From contig NZ_FOVR01000003.1 in the NCBI RefSeq assembly GCF_900115225.1, positions 61,812-125,811 of the forward strand: a stretch of 64,000 nucleotides of DNA. Direction: 5' to 3'. Under the pieces are notes generated by a model that saw nothing but the letters and a program-made list of their open reading frames with translations, made no database searches and was not told the DNA's origin. Positions 27,955 through 36,694 of this stretch are shown piece by piece. The DNA is from Cohaesibacter marisflavi (lineage in GTDB: Bacteria > Pseudomonadota > Alphaproteobacteria > Rhizobiales > Cohaesibacteraceae). A program made the translations under genes and the position numbers. Every line of letters starts with the position of its first letter. The stretch's first letter is position 1.

Positions 27955-28377
27955 GTGATCTCGAATCTCAGGCAATGGGCGATCATTGGCTTCGCCTTCT
28001 TCTGCTTGCTCGTGGGGCTGGCAACCATATGGCTTCCCATTCCAACCGGCGTGCCACTGCTGGCGCTCGGGGCCTTTCTCCTAATCGCCAATAGCCGCGT
28101 CGGGCGCAATGCTGTGCGCCGCCTGCGTAAACATGTCGATTGGCTTGATCACGCGCTTGTATGGTTGGAGGAAAGAGCGGGCCGCCCTTTTGATCGGGTT
28201 TTGAAAACGACGCGTCCTTTGATGACACGCCATCGCCGCAAACGCGAAGTCGAAGCCGGCTTGTCTCGCAGCACAGCTGGAACAGATCCCGCCCTCACCT
28301 CAACGACCTCCCCCTCTACTCCTGCCGGAGAAGAGAAGCGAACACAGGAAAGCACTGCCAAACAGCCTTGTGGGTAA
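27955..28377 (+). CDS. Small two-helix membrane protein, paralogue 2
   Basis: This 140-residue paralogue of the preceding protein shares the membrane hairpin (WLPIPTGVPLLALGAFLLIANS) and the motif RVLKTTRPLM. It carries an extra Ser/Thr/Pro-rich tail of about 40 residues. The GTG start has TAGGAG nine bases upstream. The 170-base gap between the two genes holds no obvious terminator, so they may be co-transcribed. Function unknown. Confidence 0.75.
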   Translation: MISNLRQWAIIGFAFFCLLVGLATIWLPIPTGVPLLALGAFLLIANSRVGRNAVRRLRKHVDWLDHALVWLEERAGRPFDRVLKTTRPLMTRHRRKREVEAGLSRSTAGTDPALTSTTSPSTPAGEEKRTQESTAKQPCG

Positions 28378-28740
28378 AGTCTGCTCTGTAAGGATACACC
28401 GCCCACTTGCCAATTTTACCATGCTTGGCGTGCGTCTTTCTCGGCGCTGATTTGGGTCGCTATCAGCGCATAAATCTGGTGCCGGGCAGCGAGCAGGCGA
28501 TACGTCCAGTTTTATGGCAGAAAAACACCTATTTAAAACAAAGGGTTGTGTTTCTTGCTTTTTGGTATCCTACCAAGGACGCCTTGTGCGCCATGAGCGT
28601 GATCTCTATCCTGATTGGTGAGTTTTGTAAGAAGGCCATTCAAGTAAAAAGTAACGGGAAAACGATTTGTCGTTTCCTCAACCTTTGAACCATCGCCGTT
28701 GGTCAGCGGAGGCGCCGAGCGGTATTGTCAGGATTGTGCC
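28378..28740. other. Intergenic region, no gene seen
   Basis: These 363 bases contain a 93-codon plus-strand frame (28407) with no family resemblance or ribosome binding site. I see nothing else convincing here. Confidence 0.5.
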
Positions 28741-29220
28741 ATGCTCAAACCGATCGTCAAAGTGATTGAAGTCCCTTGCGACGCGCTCGCTGCCTACCAG
28801 CTCTTTTCCATGGGCATGGGGAGCTGGTGGCCTCTTGAGACGCGCTCAATTTCGATCCATAGCACCGGCATGCCCGCCAAGGCACTCGAAACCGATCCGG
28901 TAGCAGGGGGCGCGATCATTGAAATCGCCTCGGATGATACGCGCCATGTCTGGGGCTGTTTTGCCGACTGTGATCAGCCCAACTCGCTTGCGATCAATTT
29001 TCATATGGGCCAACCGCTAGATCATGCGACCTATCTCACAGTGAGCTTTCTGCAAATGAATGCCCACCGCACACTGGTCAAGCTGGTGCATGGCGGATGG
29101 GATAGCTATGGCGCCATCGCAGCCATGATGCGGGATGGATATGATACAGGCTGGAACGAAATCTTCTGCTTCCACTATGCCCGTTCCTGTGAAAAGCCAC
29201 GCTTTTTGCGCCGCGCCTGA
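28741..29220 (+). CDS. SRPBCC/AHSA1-like domain protein
   Basis: The 159-residue protein begins KVIEVPCDALAAYQLFSMGMGSWWPLE, typical of the Bet v1/START-like SRPBCC fold of AHSA1 proteins, and ends with an amphipathic helix (DGYDTGWNEIFCFHYA). Members bind lipids or hydrophobic ligands in a deep cavity. The ATG at 28741 has AGGA seven bases upstream. It is monocistronic with a terminator shared with ald. Ligand unknown. Confidence 0.75.
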   Translation: MLKPIVKVIEVPCDALAAYQLFSMGMGSWWPLETRSISIHSTGMPAKALETDPVAGGAIIEIASDDTRHVWGCFADCDQPNSLAINFHMGQPLDHATYLTVSFLQMNAHRTLVKLVHGGWDSYGAIAAMMRDGYDTGWNEIFCFHYARSCEKPRFLRRA

Positions 29221-29253
29221 TCGCGCGCAAAACACACCCTTGCCTCTGAAAGC

Positions 29254-29288
29254 AAAAACGCCCGATCGCATATGCGAACGGGCGTTTT
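29254..29288. terminator. Bidirectional terminator between the SRPBCC gene and ald
   Basis: The stem AAAACGCCCG / CGGGCGTTTT encloses an inner CGCAT-ATGCG hairpin. A and T runs on both sides serve convergent genes. Confidence 0.85.
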
Positions 29289-29352
29289 CACATCATTCCG
29301 GGCTCTGTCGTGCATCAGGAAGTGCCGGCCCTGATGCAAACCAGACAGATCA

Positions 29353-30471
29353 TCAGAGCCCCAGAATGCTTTCAGGAGACGTATAGTCATAGCCAAGCGC
29401 TTTGGCGACGGCTTCATAAGTTACCTTGCCGTCATGCACATTGAGGCCGGTGCGCAGATATGGGTCGTCCTTGCAAGCCTGCTCCCAGCCCTTGTTGGCC
29501 AGAGCCAGTGCAAATGGCAGGGTCGCATTGTTGAGTGCGAAGGTGGACGTGCGGGCGACACAGCCGGGCATGTTGGCCACACAGTAATGCACGACACCAT
29601 CGACCACATAGGTCGGGTCAGAGTGCGTGGTAGCTTTGGAGGTCTCAAAGCAGCCGCCCTGATCGATGGCCACGTCCACAACCGCAGAACCGGGGCGCAT
29701 GGATTTGATCATCTCTGCGGTAACCAGTTTCGGCGTTTCAGCACCCGGGATCAGCACGGTACCGATCACAAGGTCGGCCTGCTCCACAACGCGGGCGATG
29801 TTGCCCTTGTTGGAATAAACGGTCTTGATGGCCGTGCCAAAGCGGTCAACAGCTGCGCGCAGCGCATCGGTGTTGCGATCAACCATGGTGACGCTTGCGC
29901 CCATACCCAGAGCAACGCGGGCAGCGTTTGTGCCGGAAACGCCAGCACCGATGATGACGACTTCGGCCGGATCAACCCCCGGTACGCCACCGAGCAGAAC
30001 ACCCATGCCGCCGCCATTGTTTTCCAGCGCCTGAGCACCAACCTGCGGAGCCAGACGACCAGCCACTTCAGACATCGGGAAGAGAAGCGGCAGAGCACCG
30101 GTTTTCGAGGTTACGGTTTCATAAGCGATGCAGGTTGCGCCTGATTTGACCAGATCTTCGGTCTGGGCTGCATCGGGAGCCAGATGCAGGTAGGTGAAGA
30201 GAAGCTGGCCGGAGCGCAGCTTCGCGCGTTCAACGGCAAGAGGCTCTTTCACTTTAACGACCATTTCGGCCGTTGCAAAAATCTCGTCGGCAGTGGCGAT
30301 GATCTTTGCGCCTGCGGCAACATAGTCTTCGTCTGCGCAACCGATACCGGCACCGGCATTGGTTTCGATCATGACTTCATGGCCAGCGGCGACCAGTTCG
30401 AGCACTGAGGAAGGCACCAGACCGACGCGGTCTTCGTGGTCCTTGATCTCTTTGGGACATCCGATAAGCAT
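29353..30471 (-). CDS. ald: Alanine dehydrogenase, Ald
   Basis: The 372-residue enzyme interconverts L-alanine and pyruvate plus ammonia with NAD. Family landmarks are [20 protein letters not shown] at the start, TYLHLAPD, the Rossmann motif [20 protein letters not shown], and [12 protein letters not shown] near the end. The ATG at 30471 is chosen since homology starts there and a GGAG box lies nine bases upstream; the frame continues 34 codons further. The divergent Lrp-type gene at 30673 is its probable regulator, a standard pairing. Confidence 0.95.
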   Translation of the reverse strand: MLIGCPKEIKDHEDRVGLVPSSVLELVAAGHEVMIETNAGAGIGCADEDYVAAGAKIIATADEIFATAEMVVKVKEPLAVERAKLRSGQLLFTYLHLAPDAAQTEDLVKSGATCIAYETVTSKTGALPLLFPMSEVAGRLAPQVGAQALENNGGGMGVLLGGVPGVDPAEVVIIGAGVSGTNAARVALGMGASVTMVDRNTDALRAAVDRFGTAIKTVYSNKGNIARVVEQADLVIGTVLIPGAETPKLVTAEMIKSMRPGSAVVDVAIDQGGCFETSKATTHSDPTYVVDGVVHYCVANMPGCVARTSTFALNNATLPFALALANKGWEQACKDDPYLRTGLNVHDGKVTYEAVAKALGYDYTSPESILGL

Positions 30472-30628
30472 TGTTGAGTTCTCCATGGTGATTGCTGCCA
30501 TTACGCCTTTTTGTCGATCAGGTCTCCCGGAGCCCCTCTCGCGGGCGCTTATGCATTTCGAATAACTTTTCAATGATGGCGTAAAATAAACGCAATGTGC
30601 GGCGAAATAAGGCTGTTTCCGCTGTCAA

Positions 30629-30650
30629 TTTTCGCATATAATTGCGCGAA
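30629..30650 (+). promoter_or_regulatory. Inverted repeat over a -10 box in the ald-lrp region
   Basis: TTTCGC and GCGAAA flank 10 bases that include a perfect TATAAT (30636-30641), 32 bases upstream of the Lrp-type start codon. A symmetric protein here would cover the -10 element, which suggests autoregulation by the Lrp-type protein. A further GCGAAA lies at 30601. Binding by Lrp is inferred, not shown. Confidence 0.5.
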
Positions 30651-30672
30651 ATCATCAAAAGATCGAATTTTC

Positions 30673-31140
30673 ATGAGCCTCGAAAAACTAGATAAAAGAG
30701 ACCGCCAGATTCTCAATCTCTTGCAGGACAATGGGCGGCTAAGCAACGCAGAGTTGGCCGAGCGGGTCAATCTCTCGCCATCGGCCTGCCTGCGCCGGGT
30801 CAAGCAATTGGAAGACAGCGGGCTTGTGGCGGGCTATCACATGCATCTGGACATGAAGGCTTGCGGCATGTCCGGAGCGGCCTTCGTGTTTGTGACACTG
30901 GATGGACAGGGGCGCGATTCGCTGGCCCGGTTCGAAAGGGCCATTAAGGATATCAACGAGATTCAGGACTGCTATCTGCTGGCAGGACAATATGACTATC
31001 TGCTGCGCGTCATCTATCGCAATGCCGCCGATCTGGAACGCATCCATCATGACATCCTGACCAACCTGCCCGGCGTTGTACGGGTCAATTCGACCCTCAC
31101 CTTGCGCGCGGTCAAGCATACAGGCAAGCTGACGGTCTGA
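30673..31140 (+). CDS. Lrp/AsnC-family transcriptional regulator, probable ald activator
   Basis: The 155-residue protein has the Lrp helix-turn-helix (LDKRDRQILNLLQDNGRLSNAELAERVNLSPSACLRRVKQLE) and a C-terminal RAM ligand-binding domain with the LAGQYDYLLRV stretch. Divergent location next to ald matches AldR/Lrp regulators that activate ald in response to alanine. The ATG at 30673 is the family start; longer frames upstream run through the promoter. It ends 15 bases before the convergent sensor kinase gene. Confidence 0.9.
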   Translation: MSLEKLDKRDRQILNLLQDNGRLSNAELAERVNLSPSACLRRVKQLEDSGLVAGYHMHLDMKACGMSGAAFVFVTLDGQGRDSLARFERAIKDINEIQDCYLLAGQYDYLLRVIYRNAADLERIHHDILTNLPGVVRVNSTLTLRAVKHTGKLTV

Positions 31141-31154
31141 GCATCCGACTTTGA

Positions 31155-32588
31155 CTAGCTGGCGATCGGGAAGCGGACGATGACCGTCAATCCACCGCCG
31201 ACCGTATCGGTCAGCTCCAGTGTAGCTTGATGCATTTGGGCTACCTTGCGGGCAATCGCCAAGCCGAGTCCGAAGCCGGACTTGTCATTCATTGTTCTCG
31301 CCTTGTCACCCCGTTCAAACGGTTCCAGCAAGTGGAGCTTGTCTTCCTGAGCGATGCCGGGTCCGTGATCTATGACCCTGAGGCAGGCGACGTCGCCCTT
31401 CTCGCTCTCTTCCCGGCTCAATGACACCTCGCAGCTGCCTGCATATTTAATGGCATTGTCGATCAAGTTATCAACCATGCGCATCAGGTCGTTGGGGCGG
31501 GCCAAAATCGTCATATTGGCATATCCCACCAGTGCCACCGACTCACCGGCATCATCCCATTCGCAAACCAGACTATCCACCAGACTGCTCAATTCCAGCC
31601 GGACCGGATCATCATCAATCTCACCTTTGCTGAAATAGGTCATCAGGCGCTTGAGCAAGCCGTCCATCATGTTAAGATCGCGCAGGAAAGCGGTCTTCAC
31701 CTCCTCCGGCTCTACGGTATCAGCTCGCAGGCGCAAGCGCGTAACAGGCGTGCGGAGATCATGCCCGACAGCCGCCAGCATGCGGGTGCGGTCATCAATG
31801 AGCTGATGAATACGGTCCTGCATCTTGTTCAGGGCCAGCGCGGCGACACGCAATTCGGTTGGCCCGGCGACATCCACTTTTTGCGGCGTGGCATTTTCCT
31901 TGGCAATGTTATTGGTTGCCTGAGCGAGACGGCGTAAGGGCCGGATCAGGAAGATAATCGCCCAAAGCAACAACAGCGACATGCAGACGATCGTAAAGAC
32001 CAGAATGCTCTCTACCTGACGGTTGGGGGGTGTTCTGATCTGGATATGAATGCTGGCGCTAATAACCTTCTGGTCCAGCATGCGGGAATAGATGGTTACA
32101 TGAACCATGTTGCTCCCTTCGGCAGACAATGTACGCGCCAGAGGAATGCTTATCTTTTGAGGATTGGCAAGACTGTCAAAGAAAGGATCCCTTTGTGGCT
32201 CCCGCGGTCGGGCTACATCCCCTGAGCGGGACTGATTGACGGACTCTTCATGTGTCTGGTCTTTGAGCGCCAGGTTACGCGACACCCATGTTAGGCCTTC
32301 CAGACGAGGGTCTTTTCCGTCGAGGAGTTGATAGTCCACACCGGGATGCAGCGCCTGCAATTTTTCCAAGAAGGTGCTCGCCTGCGCCTCAGGCAATTGC
32401 GCGAGCGTCTCGGCTATGCCGATCTGGCGCTCGGTGAAGAGCATAACGGGGGGAGCGAGCGGCGCATCACGCGCCGCACGGACAGATATATAGATGCCGG
32501 TCAGAAAAAGGGCCGTTGCCAGAAGAAGCAGCACGAGCAGCTGTCCGGCAATGGAGTTCAGAAATGCAAACCAGCGGAGTTGTTTCAT
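31155..32588 (-). CDS. EnvZ-like sensor histidine kinase
   Basis: The 477-residue protein has a membrane helix at about 14-36, a periplasmic sensor region, a second helix at about 193-216 and a HAMP domain. The phospho-acceptor H276 lies in LAAVGHDLRTPVTRLRLR. The catalytic domain has the N box DNLIDNAIKYA, G1 DHGPGI and G2 GFGLGLAIARK. Its start overlaps the stop of the response regulator by four bases (ATGA), so the two are translationally coupled. The signal is unknown; Pro and Arg-rich sequence in the periplasmic loop is not diagnostic. Confidence 0.93.
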   Translation of the reverse strand: MKQLRWFAFLNSIAGQLLVLLLLATALFLTGIYISVRAARDAPLAPPVMLFTERQIGIAETLAQLPEAQASTFLEKLQALHPGVDYQLLDGKDPRLEGLTWVSRNLALKDQTHEESVNQSRSGDVARPREPQRDPFFDSLANPQKISIPLARTLSAEGSNMVHVTIYSRMLDQKVISASIHIQIRTPPNRQVESILVFTIVCMSLLLLWAIIFLIRPLRRLAQATNNIAKENATPQKVDVAGPTELRVAALALNKMQDRIHQLIDDRTRMLAAVGHDLRTPVTRLRLRADTVEPEEVKTAFLRDLNMMDGLLKRLMTYFSKGEIDDDPVRLELSSLVDSLVCEWDDAGESVALVGYANMTILARPNDLMRMVDNLIDNAIKYAGSCEVSLSREESEKGDVACLRVIDHGPGIAQEDKLHLLEPFERGDKARTMNDKSGFGLGLAIARKVAQMHQATLELTDTVGGGLTVIVRFPIAS

Positions 32589-33316
32589 GCAGGCTCGCGC
32601 TGTTCCTGAACTTCGGCAATGAATTCATAGCCGCCCGAACGCACGGTATGGATCAGCTTTTGTCCATCTTCTCCGCTTTCGAGCTTACGCCGCAAACGCG
32701 AAACAAGAATATCAATGCTGCGTTCGGTCGCCCCCGTATTAGGGCCCTGCGTCAGCTCGATCAACTGCTCGCGAGTCAAGGTCAACCCGGGGCGCTCACA
32801 GAAGACACGCAACAGATCAAATTCAGCCGGTGTGAGGTGAGTCTGCACACCATTATAGTCCATAAGCTCGCGCTTTCTAACATCAAGCTGCCATTTGCCG
32901 CCGAAATACAGGATTGGCGCCTGCATGCGGCTGTCTTTGATCGACATGCGGCTGCGGCGCAACATCGCCTTGATTCTGGCTTCCAGCTCTCGTGGATTGA
33001 AGGGCTTGGACATATAGTCATCTGCGCCCAGTTCCAACCCGACAACCCGATCAATATCCTCCCCCTTGGCAGAAAGAATCAGAATGGGAACCGTAGAAAT
33101 GGAGCGCACGCGGGCACAAATGCTCAGTCCGTCTTCCCCCGGCAGCATGACATCAAGAAGGATCAGATCGACAAAGCTGCGAGCCATGATGGCGTCCGCT
33201 TCGCGTCCATTGGAGGCCAGTGAAGCTGTCCAGCCGTTGCGCTGCAAAAGAGCCGCAAGCAGCGACTGGATTTCGGTGTCATCTTCGATAACAAGGATAT
33301 GCGTATTGTTCTGCAT
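32585..33316 (-). CDS. OmpR-family response regulator
   Basis: The 243-residue protein has a receiver domain with acidic pair E11-D12-D13, phosphorylation site D55 in LILLDVMLPGEDG, and K104 in DDYMSKPFNPREL. A winged-helix DNA-binding domain follows (LTPAEFDLLRVF, SIDILVSRLRRKLE). It is transcribed first, ahead of the kinase. The 1.2 kb non-coding gap upstream contains its promoter. Targets unknown. Confidence 0.94.
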   Translation of the reverse strand: MQNNTHILVIEDDTEIQSLLAALLQRNGWTASLASNGREADAIMARSFVDLILLDVMLPGEDGLSICARVRSISTVPILILSAKGEDIDRVVGLELGADDYMSKPFNPRELEARIKAMLRRSRMSIKDSRMQAPILYFGGKWQLDVRKRELMDYNGVQTHLTPAEFDLLRVFCERPGLTLTREQLIELTQGPNTGATERSIDILVSRLRRKLESGEDGQKLIHTVRSGGYEFIAEVQEQREPA

Positions 33317-34492
33317 GGCGTTTCTTCTGGTTTAAGGAGCCTTATAGTTGGCTGCATATCGGCGAAAAATCAAAGCAACCTTCATTTTTTGCGCAGATTT
33401 TCGCCGTCTTTTGTTTCTGATGTTTTCTATATCAGGATTTGAAACGCCAAGACATTGTCAGAAATATAGAGGTCTCGCGCAGCTTCCAATTTTTACAACC
33501 ATAAGGGGCTGAAACAAAGGCAAAAAACTTCTGTAGAAATTTTTCAGGCGAGAGAAGAACGGGAAGGATAAACTGTTCAAGGAAGTCGTCAAATGGCGCA
33601 TGGTCAAGTGCGGCGTCGAGATGCCCATACACCAACTCGATTACCATCCGCTCACCCGGCACATCCGGGCAGAAGATTACATCGGTGCTAGGCCAGACGA
33701 TCTTTCACGCTGAGTACAAGTTTAAAAAGATGTTTGGACAATATGCTGATAGCCGTCAGAAAAAGCATCTTGCGCATTATAATCACCTCATTGTCAGAGC
33801 TTACACTACGATAACGCCCGTACGGAAGAATGGTTCCATTGGCAAGAAAACATTTTCAGCAATAATAAATTCTATATAGGAAAGAAATCTATCGCTTCAA
33901 TAGCCTCTCGATATGGAGCCCCCTTCTTTGGCAGTTCTACCCTATCTTGCAATCTCGGTGATAGAGCCGTTTCAAAATCCTGTTACAGTTGCCGTCTAGC
34001 AGACAAAATCTTCCAAAATATGGCGCACTATGCCTGCACCCAACCAAATTGTATCAAACTGTAACCCGCCAAGGCTTTCTGCGTTGTTCTCCTGTTTCGC
34101 GCTATGCGCGCAGTGCCTCTGGGCAGAAGGACAAGCCCCCCCTAAGATGACTTGATGCGTGCGGGCTGCAAAGCGAGAATCCTCCAGCAGTAGTTTACAT
34201 AAGCAACCAGTTTTGATACCCGATTTTGCCTCATCTCAGCATCTGAAGAGTAAAGCGATTTCATAAAGTTTTTTTGATTTATTTAATTTCGGCAAGAACA
34301 GGAAAAGAACAAAGTTCAAACAAATGAATCACTTTCAGAACACCGCAGAAAATAAAAGAACATACAAAGAACATATATAAGTAAATCCTTTTGAATTTTC
34401 TGTCATTTTTGGTAAACCGGATTCACTTAATGTTTCATTAAATATTTTCTGACAATCGCCTCTTGAGAGCATCGAAAATAACAGGATACTCC
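33317..34492. other. Long non-coding gap (1.2 kb)
   Basis: This is the longest stretch without a supported gene. It contains one protein-like minus-strand frame with no start (33432-33704, listed separately). The right half, about 34240-34460, is very AT-rich, unlike the coding DNA around it. No RNA gene, repeat or terminator was recognised. It could be decayed coding sequence or an acquired region. Confidence 0.45.
33432..33704 (-). pseudogene. Possible gene remnant of unknown family
   Basis: An open frame of about 90 codons runs from just after a TGA (33705) to a stop at 33432. The segment DVIFCPDVPGERMVIELVYGHLDAAL reads like genuine protein, but there is no ATG near its start and no ribosome binding site. 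A GTG start at 33662 would drop the first 14 residues. It may be the tail of a decayed gene. Low confidence. Confidence 0.22.
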
Positions 34493-35212
34493 ATGTCGAC
34501 ACAAACGCTGATGACGTCGATTGACATTTATTGCGAGCGAACGGATGCCGGATATTGGTCAGAACCAATCAATGCACTAACCAACCTGTCATTCATACTT
34601 GCTGCCCTTTGGGGATATTGGATCTACCACAGATTGCACAAGAAAAACGGAGAAACAAAAGGGGATATTTTGATCCTTATTGCCATCTTCATGGCAGGCC
34701 TAATCGGCGCGGGCTCTTTCCTGTTTCACACCCATGCGCAAGTTTGGTCTTCTTTTGCCGATGTCATCCCGATCTGGACCTTCGTTGCCTATTATCTGTT
34801 TCTTGCGATCTACCGTATCGTGGGACCATCTCTTGCCCGCGCATTCCGGATCTATGGCATCACCCTTGTCTGCATCATCGCCGTTCTTTTCGCTTTCTCG
34901 CGGTCTCTGTTGGCAAGCAATGAAGCAGACGCCGGTGGCGATGGGCTGAATGGCTCCACCCAATATCTGCCGGGCATCATAGCGCTTTATGGCTTCGCGC
35001 TGGTCTTGCAACTGCGCAAACATGCCGCAAGAGGATGGATCCTGGCAGCTGCTATCGTGTTCACCATCTCGATTTTCTTCCGCACAATCGACATGCGCGT
35101 TTGCAGCGCTTTTCCTCTCGGCACGCATTTTCTCTGGCACACGCTCAACGGCCTCTTCATAGCTTTGCTGCTTCAGACGCTAGTACGCTTTGGCCGCAAG
35201 AGTGCGCGCTGA
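34493..35212 (+). CDS. Ceramidase-family (CREST superfamily) membrane protein
   Basis: The 239-residue protein has about seven hydrophobic segments. It carries the alkaline-ceramidase style motifs: IDIYCERTD-GYWSEPINALTNLSF near the N-terminus, GSFLFHTHAQVWSSFADVIPI in the middle, and GTHFLWHTLNG near the end. The three His and conserved Asp/Ser would form the zinc site. Family members hydrolyse amide bonds in sphingolipids or act as membrane hydrolases; the bacterial substrate is unknown. AGGA lies seven bases before the ATG at 34493. The gene is isolated, after a long AT-rich gap. Confidence 0.85.
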   Translation: MSTQTLMTSIDIYCERTDAGYWSEPINALTNLSFILAALWGYWIYHRLHKKNGETKGDILILIAIFMAGLIGAGSFLFHTHAQVWSSFADVIPIWTFVAYYLFLAIYRIVGPSLARAFRIYGITLVCIIAVLFAFSRSLLASNEADAGGDGLNGSTQYLPGIIALYGFALVLQLRKHAARGWILAAAIVFTISIFFRTIDMRVCSAFPLGTHFLWHTLNGLFIALLLQTLVRFGRKSAR

Positions 35213-35345
35213 AGATCACACGAAAGGACTAATGGAGGAAAGGTAGGAACAGGGCAGCACAGGATCACTCCGCCCTGTCTTTGCCAGCCTTGGGCCACAG
35301 GTCGCCCTCCCTCGTGCACCAGAATAGCATAGGCCCCAATAGGCA

Positions 35346-35867
35346 CTACAAGGCATGAACCATCTGTATGCGCAGGGGCTGAAAACCCTGCGACTCATAA
35401 AAGCGCTTGGCCCCCTCGTTGAAGGCATAGACGTTAAGTAGCATTTCACTGGCCCCGTTCTCTTTTGCCCATTCCTCCGAAGCAGCAAGAAGGGCACGCG
35501 CAACACCCCGCCGACGACAGGTTTCATCCACTACAAGATTATCAATCTCAAACATCACCCGAACCGGAAAGACAGGTCCGGGTGGGCAGGTTTTCAGCGT
35601 CACGAGGCTGAGACCGATCAGCGAACCGCGTTCCCCTTCGATCGTCGGGCATTGTTCAGCCACCAGCAGAGCGCGATCTGCACAATGGATCAACTCGGCG
35701 ATATAGGCTTTGCTGCGTGGCGCATCCTTTGGCGTGCCGGGAAAGCGCTTGGGGTCCTGTCCCTGGTGGTAACCATCAAGCAGATGCCATAGCGGGCCCA
35801 TGGCGTCAAAATCGCCGAGACTTGCCTGCCTTATAGTGAAAGTGGGGATTTTTGATAGATGGGTCAT
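35346..35867 (-). CDS. GNAT-family N-acetyltransferase
   Basis: The 173-residue protein has the GNAT core: FEIDNLVVDETCRRRGVARALLAASEEWAKENGA is the acetyl-CoA pyrophosphate loop, followed by LLNVYAFNEGAKRFYESQGF. The start at 35867 (MTHLSKIPTFTIRQA) follows AGGAG eight bases upstream, better than the longer frame to 35951. Acceptor unknown. It is convergent with the ceramidase-family gene. Confidence 0.85.
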   Translation of the reverse strand: MTHLSKIPTFTIRQASLGDFDAMGPLWHLLDGYHQGQDPKRFPGTPKDAPRSKAYIAELIHCADRALLVAEQCPTIEGERGSLIGLSLVTLKTCPPGPVFPVRVMFEIDNLVVDETCRRRGVARALLAASEEWAKENGASEMLLNVYAFNEGAKRFYESQGFQPLRIQMVHAL

Positions 35868-36259
35868 GTCTTGTCTCCTGTGCCCCATTTTGCGGGGCCT
35901 ATAGCCTTCAAAGCGGGAGCGGAGATCAGACATCAGAAACAAGAAGACCACCGAACCCGGTGGTCTGTCTTAAGCACGCAAAAGCCAACCACCCATCTAC
36001 AAGGATGGGTACCAATAGGATACGGCAGCAATGGTTGGTTTGATTATCATGAAGCGAAAGATAGGGCCAAGCCACAGGTTGGTCAAGCAGCAAATTTTAT
36101 TGGAGCTGACATGGCTCATAAAAGGGCTGGGCGAGATTGGATAAAAACAGGAAAAAGGGGGCGCATCTGTTGGGCGGTTGGACCAAACAGGGAAATAGGT
36201 TAGGCCGCGCTCGCTGTGGCGACGTTCACCCTTTTCTCAAAATAGCCTTTAAAGCCTGA
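35868..36259. other. Intergenic region with two hairpins
   Basis: A 9-bp stem (AGACCACCG / CGGTGGTCT, 35945-35966, AACC loop) is followed 24 bases later by ACCCATC / GATGGGT (35991-36010). They lie upstream of the GNAT gene and downstream of the small peptide gene at 36260, so they may end the latter transcript. Neither is followed by a good T run. No other feature was recognised. Confidence 0.45.
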
Positions 36260-36370
36260 TCAGAGCACTGTAAGCCAAAACAAGGAATAGGCGACCAGTC
36301 CCAAACTCAGCATCGCGGCATATTTGGCGACATCAATGGAAGCGCTTTTTTCAACTGCTTTTCTTGCCAT
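36260..36370 (-). CDS. 36-residue single-pass membrane peptide
   Basis: This short frame encodes a charged N-terminus (MARKAVEKSASIDVAKY) followed by one membrane helix (AAMLSLGLVAYSLFWLTVL) that ends the protein. AGGTGG lies about five bases before the ATG, a good ribosome binding site. It is too short for ORF calling. Family not recognised; the shape is that of a small regulatory or accessory membrane peptide. Confidence 0.6.
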   Translation of the reverse strand: MARKAVEKSASIDVAKYAAMLSLGLVAYSLFWLTVL

Positions 36371-36694
36371 TTTTTCCACCTGTTCCTAGGGAATTTTCTC
36401 AAGTGTAAGAAGCAAAAGTGAATCAGATATGATCGTTTGCTTTTCTTATATTTAGGAACCTTGCAGCAAAGTTCAAATGGTTCCAAAGAATAATTATGAC
36501 TATTTGTGGCGTTTATTCCCCATCCCTTACGACAAAAGCCAGCTGCAAACGACGAGTTTGTATCTGAATGTAACCAGAAGCTGCTCTGAGACACTTTAAG
36601 ACACTAATAGGAATTGCTGAGATTTTTCCAGCAACCGTCTGGGATATGCTTAGCCCATATATCGAGCTATGACCTCTTGAGCGGAGACGCTGAC
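36371..36694. other. Intergenic region upstream of the PepSY protein gene
   Basis: These 324 bases separate the small peptide gene (minus) from the PepSY gene (plus). AT-rich sequence near 36400-36470 is the likely promoter zone for both. Nothing else was recognised. Confidence 0.45.

Noticed and set aside
28407..28688. 93-codon plus-strand frame
   Set aside because: No ribosome binding site and no recognisable domain; lies in low-complexity intergenic sequence.
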